Below the pieces are notes generated by a model, which was not told the DNA's origin, did no database searches, and was given only the letters and a program-made list of their open reading frames with translations. A stretch of 64,000 nt of DNA, taken from the NCBI GenBank assembly GCA_963702525.1, contig CAVPCY010000020.1:62001-126000 (forward strand), given 5' to 3'. Made by a program: the position numbers and the translations under genes. Shown one piece after another: positions 7,817-16,323 of the stretch (positions are counted from its first letter, which is position 1; each line of letters opens with the position of its first letter). Source of the DNA: CAVPCY01 sp963702525. GTDB lineage: Bacteria > Actinomycetota > Coriobacteriia > Anaerosomatales > PHET01.

Positions 7817-8838
7817 TGGCGGCCATCGTAGAGGTGTCGGGAGTCACGAAGCGGTTCGGGGACGTGACAGCGGTCGATGGCGTGAGTCTCGACATCGCCG
7901 AGGGCGAGATATTCGGGTTGCTCGGACCCAACGGCGCAGGCAAGACCACCGCGATATCGATGATCTCGTGCCTTCTGGCTCCCGATGAGGGCGACATCCG
8001 CGTCGCCGGGCACTCCGTGATCGGAGGCTCGATCGGGGTGCGCCGAGCGCTGGGGATCGTCCCGCAGGAGATTGCGCTCTACCCCACGCTCACCGCCGCC
8101 GAGAACCTCAGGTTCTGGGGCCGCATGTACGGGCTGTCCGGCAAGGCGCTCGACGAGGCGGTCAGCTACGGGCTTGCGATGGCCGGCCTCGAGGACAAGG
8201 CGAAGGTGCGCGTCGAGACCTTCTCGGGAGGTATGAAGCGGCGCATCAACATCGCCGCAGGTATCCTGCATCGGCCCACGGTCCTGCTGATGGACGAGCC
8301 GACAGTGGGCATCGACCCGCAGAGCCGCAACCACATCCTCAGCACGGTGCGCGACCTCAACCGCGAGGGCATGACGGTCGTCTACACGAGCCACTACATG
8401 GAAGAGGTCGAGGCACTGTGCGACCGCATCGCGATCGTCGACCACGGCCGGTGTATCGCACTGGGCACGCTCGATGAGCTGCGCGCGCTCGTGGGAGACG
8501 AGGACCGCGTCAGGATTCGCGTGGGCGATGACGCTGAAGCCGTCACTGCAGCGCAGGGCGACGAGAACGCAGCGGACGACGCGGAGCCGCTCGAATCGGT
8601 GCCGCCACCCGCAGAGGTGCTCGCTGCTCTCGAAGGAATCCGCGCGCTCGACGGGGTGACACAGGCCGAAGTCAGCGGTCAGTCGCTGGAGGTGCTGGCG
8701 CACGACGCCGCCGCAGTGCTGGGCGGCGTGGTCGAGGCTGTCACTCGTGCGGGCGCGCACGTGCGGGCGGTCGAGGTCGTCGAGCCGAATCTCGAGAGCG
8801 TGTTCCTGCACCTCACGGGCAGAGGGCTGCGCGACTGA
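7816..8838 (+). CDS. ABC-2 type exporter, ATP-binding protein
   Basis: 340 residues. Walker A GPNGAGKTT is at 37-45, the signature FSGGMKRR begins at 136, and Walker B VLLMDEPT is near 156. An extra C-terminal region of about 100 residues contains an Ala/Glu-rich insertion (roughly 235-265) and ends in ESVFLHLTG, typical of the DrrA/NatA exporter branch. The stop overlaps the start of the first permease. It energises export of an unknown substrate such as a drug, lipid or antibiotic. Confidence 0.93.
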   Translation: MAAIVEVSGVTKRFGDVTAVDGVSLDIAEGEIFGLLGPNGAGKTTAISMISCLLAPDEGDIRVAGHSVIGGSIGVRRALGIVPQEIALYPTLTAAENLRFWGRMYGLSGKALDEAVSYGLAMAGLEDKAKVRVETFSGGMKRRINIAAGILHRPTVLLMDEPTVGIDPQSRNHILSTVRDLNREGMTVVYTSHYMEEVEALCDRIAIVDHGRCIALGTLDELRALVGDEDRVRIRVGDDAEAVTAAQGDENAADDAEPLESVPPPAEVLAALEGIRALDGVTQAEVSGQSLEVLAHDAAAVLGGVVEAVTRAGAHVRAVEVVEPNLESVFLHLTGRGLRD

Positions 8839-10079
8839 TGCTGCGCTCCTGGTACATCGCGCTCAAAGACGTCTTGGTGTGGACGAGGGACCCCGCCGCT
8901 CTCGGCATCCTGCTCGGCATGCCGCTCGTGCTGATCTTCATCCTCGGCTCGGCGCTGGGCGGAGTGGCCGATGGCGGCGGCTCGATCGACGTGGCGGTGG
9001 TCGATCTGTCCCGCGGTTCGGTCACTGCGGTCGGCTCGGCCAAACCGCCTTCCGATGAGCTCGTCGATGCTCTGCTGGACTCCGAGCGCCTGGCCGACAT
9101 GTTCGTCATCCGGCGCCTGCCGAGCGAGCGGATCGCCCGGGCGGAGCTGCGGGCCGGGCGCATCTCGGCTGCGCTTGTCGTTCCGGCGGGCTTCGACTCG
9201 GACGTCTCCAGCGGCCGGGCCGTGAATCTGGTCGTGCTGAAAGACCCCGCCAGCGAGATGGCCGCCGCGATCTGGGAGACGGTCGTCACGTCGTTCGCCG
9301 CCCGCTTCTCGGCGGCCTCCGTGAGCGTGCAGACCGTGATGGAGACGGTGCAGCGCGGCAATCCCGCTGCGATGGCGACCGGGGGTGGCGCGCTCGTGGC
9401 CCGAGCGATCGAGGCGGTGACCGCCGAGGACGCGCTGAGCAAGGTGGACGTGGTCGACTCTGCGGCGACCGGTGTCGTGCACGTCACCGCCATCGACTAC
9501 TACGGGCTGTCGATGGTCTCGATGTTCCTGATGTTCGGCGCGATGTTCGGCGCGTTCTCCACCATCAAGGAGAACCGCGAGCAGACGATGAACCGCATGC
9601 TGACGACCCCCTCTCCGAGGTGGGCGATCGTCGGCGGCAAGATGCTGTCGGTGTTCGCATTGGGGATGTCGCAGTTCCTCGTGTTGTACCTGTTCACGCG
9701 ATTCGTGTTCGGCGTGGAGTGGGGCGGAAACATGCTCGCCACGTTCGTCGTCGCAGCGGCCGAGATGCTCGCGGTGACCGGTCTGGCGACACTCATCGCG
9801 TCGTTTGCCCGCTCCGAGCGGGCCGCGGGCGGCATCGGCCCGTTCGTCATCCAGATCCAGGCTCTGATCGGCGGGGCGTTCTTCGCGATCGCGGTGCTGC
9901 CCGAGTGGGTGCAGCCGGTCCGCTACTTCTCGGTGATCGGCTGGACGATGGAGGCGTGGACGGCGATCCAGACCCGCAACGCGGGGCTGCTCGATGTCAT
10001 CGGACCGGTTGCCGCGCTGTGTGCCATGTCGGCGGTGCTGTTCATGGTGGGCGTATGGCGCATGGAGGACTCGCGATGA
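8838..10079 (+). CDS. ABC-2 type exporter, permease 1
   Basis: 413 residues: one N-terminal helix (GILLGMPLVLIFILGSALG), an extracytoplasmic domain of about 180 residues, then five C-terminal helices. This is the ABC2_membrane_3 (YhgE/YbhR-like) architecture. The start and stop both overlap neighbours by ATGA junctions, indicating tight translational coupling. Confidence 0.9.
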   Translation: MLRSWYIALKDVLVWTRDPAALGILLGMPLVLIFILGSALGGVADGGGSIDVAVVDLSRGSVTAVGSAKPPSDELVDALLDSERLADMFVIRRLPSERIARAELRAGRISAALVVPAGFDSDVSSGRAVNLVVLKDPASEMAAAIWETVVTSFAARFSAASVSVQTVMETVQRGNPAAMATGGGALVARAIEAVTAEDALSKVDVVDSAATGVVHVTAIDYYGLSMVSMFLMFGAMFGAFSTIKENREQTMNRMLTTPSPRWAIVGGKMLSVFALGMSQFLVLYLFTRFVFGVEWGGNMLATFVVAAAEMLAVTGLATLIASFARSERAAGGIGPFVIQIQALIGGAFFAIAVLPEWVQPVRYFSVIGWTMEAWTAIQTRNAGLLDVIGPVAALCAMSAVLFMVGVWRMEDSR

Positions 10080-11257
10080 GACGAGTGCTCGCCATGGCCG
10101 GGCTGAACCTGACGCAGATCTTCCGCGACCGCACCGAGCTGTTCAGCGTCATCGTCCTTCCGCTGATGCTCACGTGGGTGTTCGGAGCGGCTTTTGGCTC
10201 CGGTGGCGGCGGCCGTGCGCTTGGCGTGCCCGTCGCCGATCTGGACCGCACGGTCTACTCGGCGCGCATCATCGCTGCCATCGACGAGCCCGTCTCGTCC
10301 GACGCCCTGCGCGTGAGCGAGGCCTCGGCCCGCAAGCTGGTGGCCGACGGGCAGGCGCCGGTGGCCGTCGTGATCCCGCAGGGTTTCGGTCAGCGGATCG
10401 AGGACGACAAGACGGCGCGGGTCTACGTGATCCGCGACCCTTCCTCGGCGTCGGGGCAGACCGTCGTACAGGTTGTCGAGGGTGCGGCCACCCGTGTGGC
10501 GGCCGACGCGGAGGCCGCTCGGGTCGCCGCCGGCGCTCTGCAGGGGAGGGAGGAGTTCGAGCACATCTTCCTCTATGCGGACGGCCTGTGGAGCCCCGAC
10601 CCGCCTGTGGGCGTTGAGTCTCGCGTGGTGTTGGCGAGCGCGGCACGCGCGAACGAGCTCGAGGCGCCAGCCAACACCCAGTACTCGCTGGGGTTCACGG
10701 TCTTCTTCGTGACGATGGTCGCGCTCGGCAGCGCCGGCGGCATCCTCGAGGAGCGAGAGATCGGAACGCTGCGGCGCCTGCTCGCCGCCCCGCTGCGGCG
10801 CAGCCAGATCCTGCTGGGCAAGTCCCTGGGTGTCGCGCTGGTCGCGAGCTTCGAAGCCGCGTTGCTGGTGGGCTTCGGCGCACTTGTCTTCGGCGTGCCG
10901 TGGGGGACCGACCCGGTTCCGGTCGCCTTGCTGCTGTTCTCGCTCGTTCTCGCGTCGACAGGCCTCGGCATCATGATCTCGGCCCTGGTTCGGACGCGCA
11001 GCCAGATGTCTGCGCTGACGCCCATCGTCTCGACTGCATTGGCGATGCTCGGCGGCTGCTACTGGCCGATCGAGATCGCGAGTCCGTTCATGCAGCAACT
11101 GGCGCGACTCACGCCTACGGGTTGGGCGATGATCGGCCTCAAGGACGTGGTCGCGCGCGGGCTTGGCCTACAGGCCGCGCTACTGCCGAGCGTCGTACTG
11201 CTGGGGATCGCGGGCTGCACGTTGGCGATCGGGATACCGCGGCTCAAACTCGAGTAG
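10076..11257 (+). CDS. ABC-2 type exporter, permease 2
   Basis: 393 residues with the same topology as permease 1: a first helix near 20-45, a periplasmic-side domain containing SAASGQ-like loops, then five helices from about 205 onward, including the GGILEEREIGTLRRLL amphipathic segment typical of ABC2 permeases. The start overlaps the preceding stop (ATGA at 10076-10079). With permease 1 it would form a heterodimeric exporter on the shared ATPase. Confidence 0.9.
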   Translation: MRRVLAMAGLNLTQIFRDRTELFSVIVLPLMLTWVFGAAFGSGGGGRALGVPVADLDRTVYSARIIAAIDEPVSSDALRVSEASARKLVADGQAPVAVVIPQGFGQRIEDDKTARVYVIRDPSSASGQTVVQVVEGAATRVAADAEAARVAAGALQGREEFEHIFLYADGLWSPDPPVGVESRVVLASAARANELEAPANTQYSLGFTVFFVTMVALGSAGGILEEREIGTLRRLLAAPLRRSQILLGKSLGVALVASFEAALLVGFGALVFGVPWGTDPVPVALLLFSLVLASTGLGIMISALVRTRSQMSALTPIVSTALAMLGGCYWPIEIASPFMQQLARLTPTGWAMIGLKDVVARGLGLQAALLPSVVLLGIAGCTLAIGIPRLKLE

Positions 11258-11311
11258 GCGCTGGGCGGATTCGGATACCGAGGGCCGCTCTCATCGACTA
11301 CCATCAGGCGC

Positions 11312-12265
11312 ATGACTTCCGAGAAGGTAGCGCCTTCCACCTGGCTCGCCATCGGCATCGCCCTACTCTTGTGGGCGTCGGCGTTTCCCGGCATCCGCGC
11401 CGCACTCGCTCCGGCTGGCGGCACCCCGGGTCCCGACGGCTACGGTCCCGCCACGCTCGCGCTGCTGCGTTTCGGCACCGCGTCGCTCGTGCTGGCCGTC
11501 TACGCCGTGTTCGCCAGGGTTCGCGTGCCGCGCAAGGAGGACCTGCCGCGCATCGTGCTTGCCGGGTTGCTGGGCATCACGATCTACCACATCTGCCTCA
11601 ACATCGGCGAGCGCACCGTCGAGTCCGGCGCGGCAGCGCTGCTCATCTCGCTTTCGCCGATCATCACCGCGCTGCTGTCCGCGGTCTTCCTGGGCGAGCG
11701 GCTACGGCCGTGGGGGTGGGGAGGCATCGCCATCTCGTTCGTGGGCGCGGCGGTCGTGGCGCTCGGCACGAGCGAGGGGGGGCTGACGCTCGACCTGGGC
11801 GCGCTGTTCATCCTGACGGCGACGGTGTCGACCTCGTTGTACTTCCTGGTGAGCAAGCCGGGGCTGGCGAAGTACTCGGCGACCGAGTTCACCTCGTACG
11901 CCATCTGGGCGGGAACGATCCCGATGCTCGTCTTCGGGCCGTCGCTCCTCTCACAGATGCAGACCGCGCCTGTCTCGGCTACGGTCTCAGGCATCTACCT
12001 GGGCATCTTCCCGGGCGCCATCGCCTACGTGCTGTGGGGGTACGGGCTGTCCAAGATGTCGGCGAGCCGCGTATCGGCGTTCCTCTACCTGCAGCCCGCC
12101 AACGCCGCGATCATCGCGTGGTTCTGGCTGGGCGAAGTGCCGACTGTCGCGGTGATCGTGGGCGGCGTCTTGGCGATCGCCGGTGTCGCGGTGGTGAACA
12201 CGCTCGGGCAGGTCAAGGTGACCGATGAAGCGATCGAGCTCGCCGAGGAGGGCGCCCATGGCTGA
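11312..12265 (+). CDS. EamA/DMT-family transporter
   Basis: 317 residues with ten predicted helices in two EamA repeats (about 12-150 and 165-300). The family motif LLWASAFPGIRAAL is in helix 1 and MSASRVSAFLYLQPANA opens the second repeat. These proteins export amino acids, metabolites or drugs; the substrate cannot be told. The gene overlaps the next by eight bases. Confidence 0.9.
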   Translation: MTSEKVAPSTWLAIGIALLLWASAFPGIRAALAPAGGTPGPDGYGPATLALLRFGTASLVLAVYAVFARVRVPRKEDLPRIVLAGLLGITIYHICLNIGERTVESGAAALLISLSPIITALLSAVFLGERLRPWGWGGIAISFVGAAVVALGTSEGGLTLDLGALFILTATVSTSLYFLVSKPGLAKYSATEFTSYAIWAGTIPMLVFGPSLLSQMQTAPVSATVSGIYLGIFPGAIAYVLWGYGLSKMSASRVSAFLYLQPANAAIIAWFWLGEVPTVAVIVGGVLAIAGVAVVNTLGQVKVTDEAIELAEEGAHG

Positions 12266-12755
12266 ACCGGTGATCGAGCGGGTGGCCGACCACGATGCCG
12301 AGAGCCTCGAGCTGGTGCGTGAGCTCTTCCGCGAGTATCACGAGTGGCTCGGCGAGGTGGTCTGCTCTGTGCGCCTTGCCGAGGAGATCGCGAATCTACC
12401 CGGGCCCTACGCGGCGCCTTCAGGCGCGCTGTTCCTGGCCCGAGTCGCGAAGGAGGCCGCACCGGTCGGGTGCATCGGGGTGAGGCCGCACCACGGCTCG
12501 GCGTGCGAGATCAAACGGCTCTACGTGAGGGCCCAGGCGCGCGGCACGGGGTTGGGCGGTATGCTCGTCCGCACGGCGATCGAGACCGCCCGGGAGCTGG
12601 GATACGCCGAGGCGCTCGTGACGACCCTGCCCGACACGATGCCGGTTGCTGCCGCGATGTACGAGCGGCTGGGGTTCTTGGAGACAGAACCGTTCCTCGA
12701 CATGAGCTACGTGGACGGCAGCGTGCGCATGACGTATCTCAGCCTGAGGCTGTAG
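12258..12755 (+). CDS. GNAT-family N-acetyltransferase
   Basis: 165 residues. The acetyl-CoA loop is ARGTGLGGML, preceded by the beta-4 strand EIKRLYVR, and the C-terminal AAMYERLGF is typical of GNAT folds. ATG 12258 lies inside the end of the EamA gene, indicating coupling. The acceptor substrate is unknown. Confidence 0.88.
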   Translation: MAEPVIERVADHDAESLELVRELFREYHEWLGEVVCSVRLAEEIANLPGPYAAPSGALFLARVAKEAAPVGCIGVRPHHGSACEIKRLYVRAQARGTGLGGMLVRTAIETARELGYAEALVTTLPDTMPVAAAMYERLGFLETEPFLDMSYVDGSVRMTYLSLRL

Positions 12756-12782
12756 GGTCCGCGCGGCGCGCCCGCGCCACCA

Positions 12783-13055
12783 CTACCTGATCGAGAAGCC
12801 TTCAAGCCCCTCGGGTTCCTCATCGACCGCTTGCAGCGCGGTCACGACCGCGTGTTCGGGTCCCCGGCGGCACCACGCGAGGGCGCTCGCCACCGTCTCG
12901 GACGAGCCCTCGAAGACCGCCTCGACATCGCCGGCGGGCAGGTTGCGCACCCAGCCCGCGATGCCACGTTGCTCGGCCATCCGTCGAGTGCTCTCCCGAA
13001 ACCACACGCCCTGCACGCGGCCCTGGACCACCACTCGTATCCGGACCGTTTCCAC
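12783..13055 (-). CDS. acyP: Acylphosphatase
   Basis: 90 residues, the family length. The phosphate loop is VQGRVQGVWFRE with the catalytic Arg, and the catalytic Asn is in GWVRNLPAGDVEAVFEG. It hydrolyses carboxyl-phosphate bonds such as those of acetyl phosphate and 1,3-bisphosphoglycerate. It is monocistronic and convergent with the GNAT gene. Confidence 0.94.
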   Translation of the reverse strand: METVRIRVVVQGRVQGVWFRESTRRMAEQRGIAGWVRNLPAGDVEAVFEGSSETVASALAWCRRGPEHAVVTALQAVDEEPEGLEGFSIR

Positions 13056-13121
13056 GGTGCTCCTTATGCCAAGACGACCTGCGGGTATAGTAGGAGCGTT
13101 CCCGAATCAGGAGCCATTCGT

Positions 13122-13610
13122 ATGCCCATCGTTCGAATCGATATCCAGTCCGGCAAGACCACCGAGTACAAGCGACAGATCCTTCACGGCGTGCGAGACG
13201 CGATCGTGAGCGAGCTCGGTGTGCCCGGCGAACGAGTCATGCAGCGTGTCATCGAGACCGCCCGCGAAGACATCGACGCGAGCGAGGCTCGGTCCGACCG
13301 ACTCACCATCATCGAGATCACGATGCTGCCGCGCGGCAAGGATCTCAAAGAGGCGCTCTTCCGGGCCATCGCGAACCGGCTTGGGACGGACCCGGGAATC
13401 ACCCAGCACGACTTAGTCGTGCTTCTGAACGACCCCGCCGCCGAGTGTTTCTTCGTCAACGGACGCATGCTGTGCGACGGGCCCGACGATTCCGAGCCGG
13501 GGCCCACCGAGGCGCAGCCGGCAGAGACACAGACGGACGAGCTGTCTGCCGAGCAATCCGATGATGAGCTGGCGACCGGGCCCGTGCCTCCCGAGGAACT
13601 CGGTCAATGA
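13122..13610 (+). CDS. Tautomerase-family protein with acidic C-terminal tail
   Basis: 162 residues. After Met removal the N-terminal proline (MPIVRIDI) is the catalytic base of the 4-oxalocrotonate tautomerase superfamily. The folded part spans about 1-120. The last 45 residues are rich in Glu, Asp, Pro and Gln and look disordered. The start has AGGAG upstream and a TATAGT box lies at 13086-13091. The stop overlaps the ATG proposed for the hemolysin III gene. Confidence 0.85.
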   Translation: MPIVRIDIQSGKTTEYKRQILHGVRDAIVSELGVPGERVMQRVIETAREDIDASEARSDRLTIIEITMLPRGKDLKEALFRAIANRLGTDPGITQHDLVVLLNDPAAECFFVNGRMLCDGPDDSEPGPTEAQPAETQTDELSAEQSDDELATGPVPPEELGQ

Positions 13611-14324
13611 CGGAGGTGGCAGCGAAACCCCCCGCCGAGCCCGAATGCCGACAAGGTGCGGGCCTACAGCCTCGGCGAGGAGATCGCTAACAGCGTCATC
13701 CACGGCCTGGGCATCGGGCTATCAGTGGCCGCGCTGGTGATCCTTGTCGCCTTCGCGACACTCTCGGGCGATCCTTACAAGCTTGCTTCGGCGATCGTGT
13801 ACGGCATCACCCTGGTGCTCGAGTACACGGCGTCGACGCTCTACCACAGCTTCCCCCAGCCCAGGGTCAAGCACCTGTTCAAGATCTTCGACCACTGCGG
13901 TATCTACCTGCTCATCGCAGGCACCTACACGCCGTTTTGCCTCGTCACGTTGAGAGAGGTACCGATTCCGTGGCTGGCAGGCGGCGTGTCGGTCGGCTGG
14001 CTGATGTTCGGCGTGATCTGGGGACTGGCAGTCGCGGGAATAGCAGCCGAGGCCTTCTGGCCCTACCGGCCCCGCTGGCTGTCGGCGGCGGTCTACCTGG
14101 GCATGGGTTGGATGGTCGTGTGGTCGGCCGGGCCGCTAACAGCCAATCTCGACCCCGCGGGTGTGTGGCTGCTGGTCGCCGGCGGTCTCGCCTACACGGT
14201 GGGGACGGTCTTCTACGTCATGAAGAAGGTCAAGTACATGCACGCCGTGTGGCACGTGTTCGTGCTCGCGGGCAGTGTCTGTCACTTCCTGGCCGTCCTG
14301 ATCTTCGTCATCATCAAGGGGTAG
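13607..14324 (+). CDS. Hemolysin III / YqfA-family membrane protein (one probable indel)
   Basis: About 238 residues with seven predicted membrane helices. Family motifs are HGLGIGLSV, STLYHSFPQ and FDHCGIYLLIAGTYTPF, which carry the metal-site Ser/His/Asp residues shared with PAQR receptors. From the ATG at 13607, which overlaps the tautomerase stop, the frame breaks at the six-C run 13628-13633. Removing one C joins MTEVAAKPPPSP to NADKVRAYSLGEE. Without that correction the start would be GTG 13656. Function in most bacteria is unproven; it may be a hydrolase-like membrane protein. Confidence 0.85.
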
Positions 14325-15021
14325 ACGAGGTCGAGCCGGACTTCTCGGTGGGCTTGTCCTTCACCCCTGGCAGCGTCGCGTCGTTCTCGTAGCCACGGCT
14401 TTCCCAGTAGCCCTTGAAGTCGGTGTCGTTGCTGACCTCGATCTCGGTGACCCACTTCGCCCATTTGTAGCCCCACTGGTCCTCGGCTACCACTTGGAAC
14501 GGGAAGCCTCGCTCCTTGGGAAGGTCGATGCCGTTCATCTTGTAGGCGAACAGGAGGTTCTGGCCGACGACCTTCTCGAGCGGCAGCGAGGTCGAGTAGC
14601 CGTCGTAGCAGCGGAAGATCACGGTCTTCGCGTTCGGGTCGTAGCCCGCCTGCTCGAGAAGGTCGGCGAGGCGCACGCCTTCCCACAGGATGTCGACGCT
14701 CCAGCCCTCGACGCAGTTCAGCGTGACGACCTTCTTGTACGACTGGCGGTCGATGACATCGTCGTAGGTGAGCGTGAGCGGCTTGTCGACCTCACCGGTG
14801 ACCTTGAGGGTGTAGCCGTCCAGGTCGACGTCCTGCGGTCCCTTGATCGAGTTCTCGCGAAAGTCGGCCACCGAGTCGAGGCGCTTGCCCTGGTACTCGT
14901 TGATCTCGGCGCTCTTCAGGTCGATCGGCTGGTCGGTCTTGGCGTCGGTGGGCGGGCCTGCAAGAAGCCCGCAGCCGGTCAGTGCCAACGTCGCGATCGC
15001 CAGAGCAGCCGTCGACGTCAT
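14314..15021 (-). CDS. Molybdopterin-dependent sulfite-oxidase-family lipoprotein
   Basis: 235 residues. The signal peptide ends in the lipobox LALTGC, so it is a predicted lipoprotein. The sulfite-oxidase-fold domain follows, with the Mo-ligating Cys in VVTLNCVEGWSVD and the cofactor-side motifs IFRCYDGYSTSLPL and GFPFQVVAED. It resembles small YedY/MsrP-like oxidoreductases, but the substrate is unknown. Proteins with a lipobox are usually Sec-exported, whereas Mo-enzymes are normally Tat-exported, and no clear twin arginine is visible from this start; a longer N-terminus is possible. It is divergent from a flavin reductase that might supply electrons. Confidence 0.88.
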   Translation of the reverse strand: MTSTAALAIATLALTGCGLLAGPPTDAKTDQPIDLKSAEINEYQGKRLDSVADFRENSIKGPQDVDLDGYTLKVTGEVDKPLTLTYDDVIDRQSYKKVVTLNCVEGWSVDILWEGVRLADLLEQAGYDPNAKTVIFRCYDGYSTSLPLEKVVGQNLLFAYKMNGIDLPKERGFPFQVVAEDQWGYKWAKWVTEIEVSNDTDFKGYWESRGYENDATLPGVKDKPTEKSGSTSSTP

Positions 15022-15122
15022 GTCGAGCGATGCCCATGCGAGTACTCGTATCTCGTGGTGCGGCGCGTCGGCGCCACAGGTGCCGTAAGGGGTATGTTCC
15101 CGACGAATACGATTCGAGGAGC

Positions 15123-15845
15123 GTGACTTTGGCGGGCGGGTTCACAACGCGGGTCGAGAGCATCGAGCGCTGCGGCGCCGATGTCGTGTTGGTGCGTCTA
15201 GCGCGTCCGGAGGAGTACACGTCCAAGGCCGGACAGTGGTTCCGGCTCACGCTGGATACCGCCGAGGGCGCGGAGACGAAGACGTTCACCAACGCCGCGG
15301 CGCCATCGGACGGCTGGCTCGAGATCGCAACGCGCATCTCGGGCTCGGCGTTCAAGGCCCGGCTGGAGCGGCTCGGCGTGGGCGACGACGTCGAGATTGC
15401 AGGTCCCGGCGGCAGGCTCTCATTGCCCCCCGACACACGCCGCGTGGCGTTTCTGGTGGGTGGTGTGGGGATCACGCCAGCGAGGAGCATCCTGCGCGAG
15501 GCTGCGCGCCAGGGACGCGGCTTCGACGACGCGCTCGTGTTCTACGGCAGCCGAGACGCCACCTGTATCCCGTACCTCGACGAGCTGCTCGCGATGTCCT
15601 CGGCGGGAGTGCGTGTGGTGAGCGTTCTCGAGCATCCGGACGCCGACTGGCAAGGCGAGCGGGGCTTCGTCACCGCAGGACTCGTGGACCGCCACGGCGA
15701 CATCTGCGATGGTCGGCCGGTGTTCGTGTCAGGGCCGCCTCCGATGGTTGAGGCGATGCAGACGGTGCTCGACGAGCTGGGTGTTGACGCGGCCCAGCGA
15801 AGGATCGAGTGGTTTGGCGCCCCTACGCGTCCCGGTCTCGGGTAG
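15123..15845 (+). CDS. FAD/NAD(P)H oxidoreductase, ferredoxin-reductase type
   Basis: 240 residues. FAD-binding barrel (about 5-100) with KTFTNAAAPSDG in place of the usual RxYS motif, then an NAD-binding domain with GGVGITPARS and VSGPPPMVEAM. No 2Fe-2S domain is present. The GTG start follows GAGGAG. It is divergently arranged with the Mo-lipoprotein, 101 bases apart. A role as cytosolic electron donor is only inferred from context. Confidence 0.88.
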   Translation: MTLAGGFTTRVESIERCGADVVLVRLARPEEYTSKAGQWFRLTLDTAEGAETKTFTNAAAPSDGWLEIATRISGSAFKARLERLGVGDDVEIAGPGGRLSLPPDTRRVAFLVGGVGITPARSILREAARQGRGFDDALVFYGSRDATCIPYLDELLAMSSAGVRVVSVLEHPDADWQGERGFVTAGLVDRHGDICDGRPVFVSGPPPMVEAMQTVLDELGVDAAQRRIEWFGAPTRPGLG

Positions 15846-15909
15846 AGTGGATACAAACAGTACGGGGGAGTCCGGCATCTGACCGGATTGCTGACGGAGG
15901 GAGCAAGCG

Positions 15910-16308
15910 ATGGAGTTGCTGGCCAAGACGTGCAACACCGAGACGATGAACGCCCAGCGGATCTTGGCACGCTCGTTCGTGCTTGTCGGCGGGCTGTTCT
16001 GGGTGTTCATGTCGTGGGGTGCCGCTTGGGCGTACCAAGGCGCTCCGCTGACCGTCGCGCTCGGCGGCGCCCTGATCTATGCCGCCATCATCGCGGTGAT
16101 CTTCATCGTCGGGCTGTTCTACGAGCGACTTACCGCGCTGATCCTGGTGGTCGGAGCGGTGGCGCTCGTGGTATACGGCATCATCGGCGGGTGGGAGACC
16201 GGAGTATGGGCGACCGTGTTCTTCTTCTTCATCCTGCCGATGCTCATCGCCGCGCTTCTGTACTTCCTTGCTGCGCGGATGCAGAAGATCTGCGAGATGA
16301 AGTCCTAG
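15910..16308 (+). CDS. Small integral membrane protein of unknown function
   Basis: 132 residues with four predicted membrane helices (about 20-42, 48-70, 75-92 and 98-125) and an N-terminal segment with a single Cys. GAGGGAG precedes the ATG. I do not recognise a family. Confidence 0.75.
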   Translation: MELLAKTCNTETMNAQRILARSFVLVGGLFWVFMSWGAAWAYQGAPLTVALGGALIYAAIIAVIFIVGLFYERLTALILVVGAVALVVYGIIGGWETGVWATVFFFFILPMLIAALLYFLAARMQKICEMKS

Positions 16309-16323
16309 CTCCTCGACCGGACT

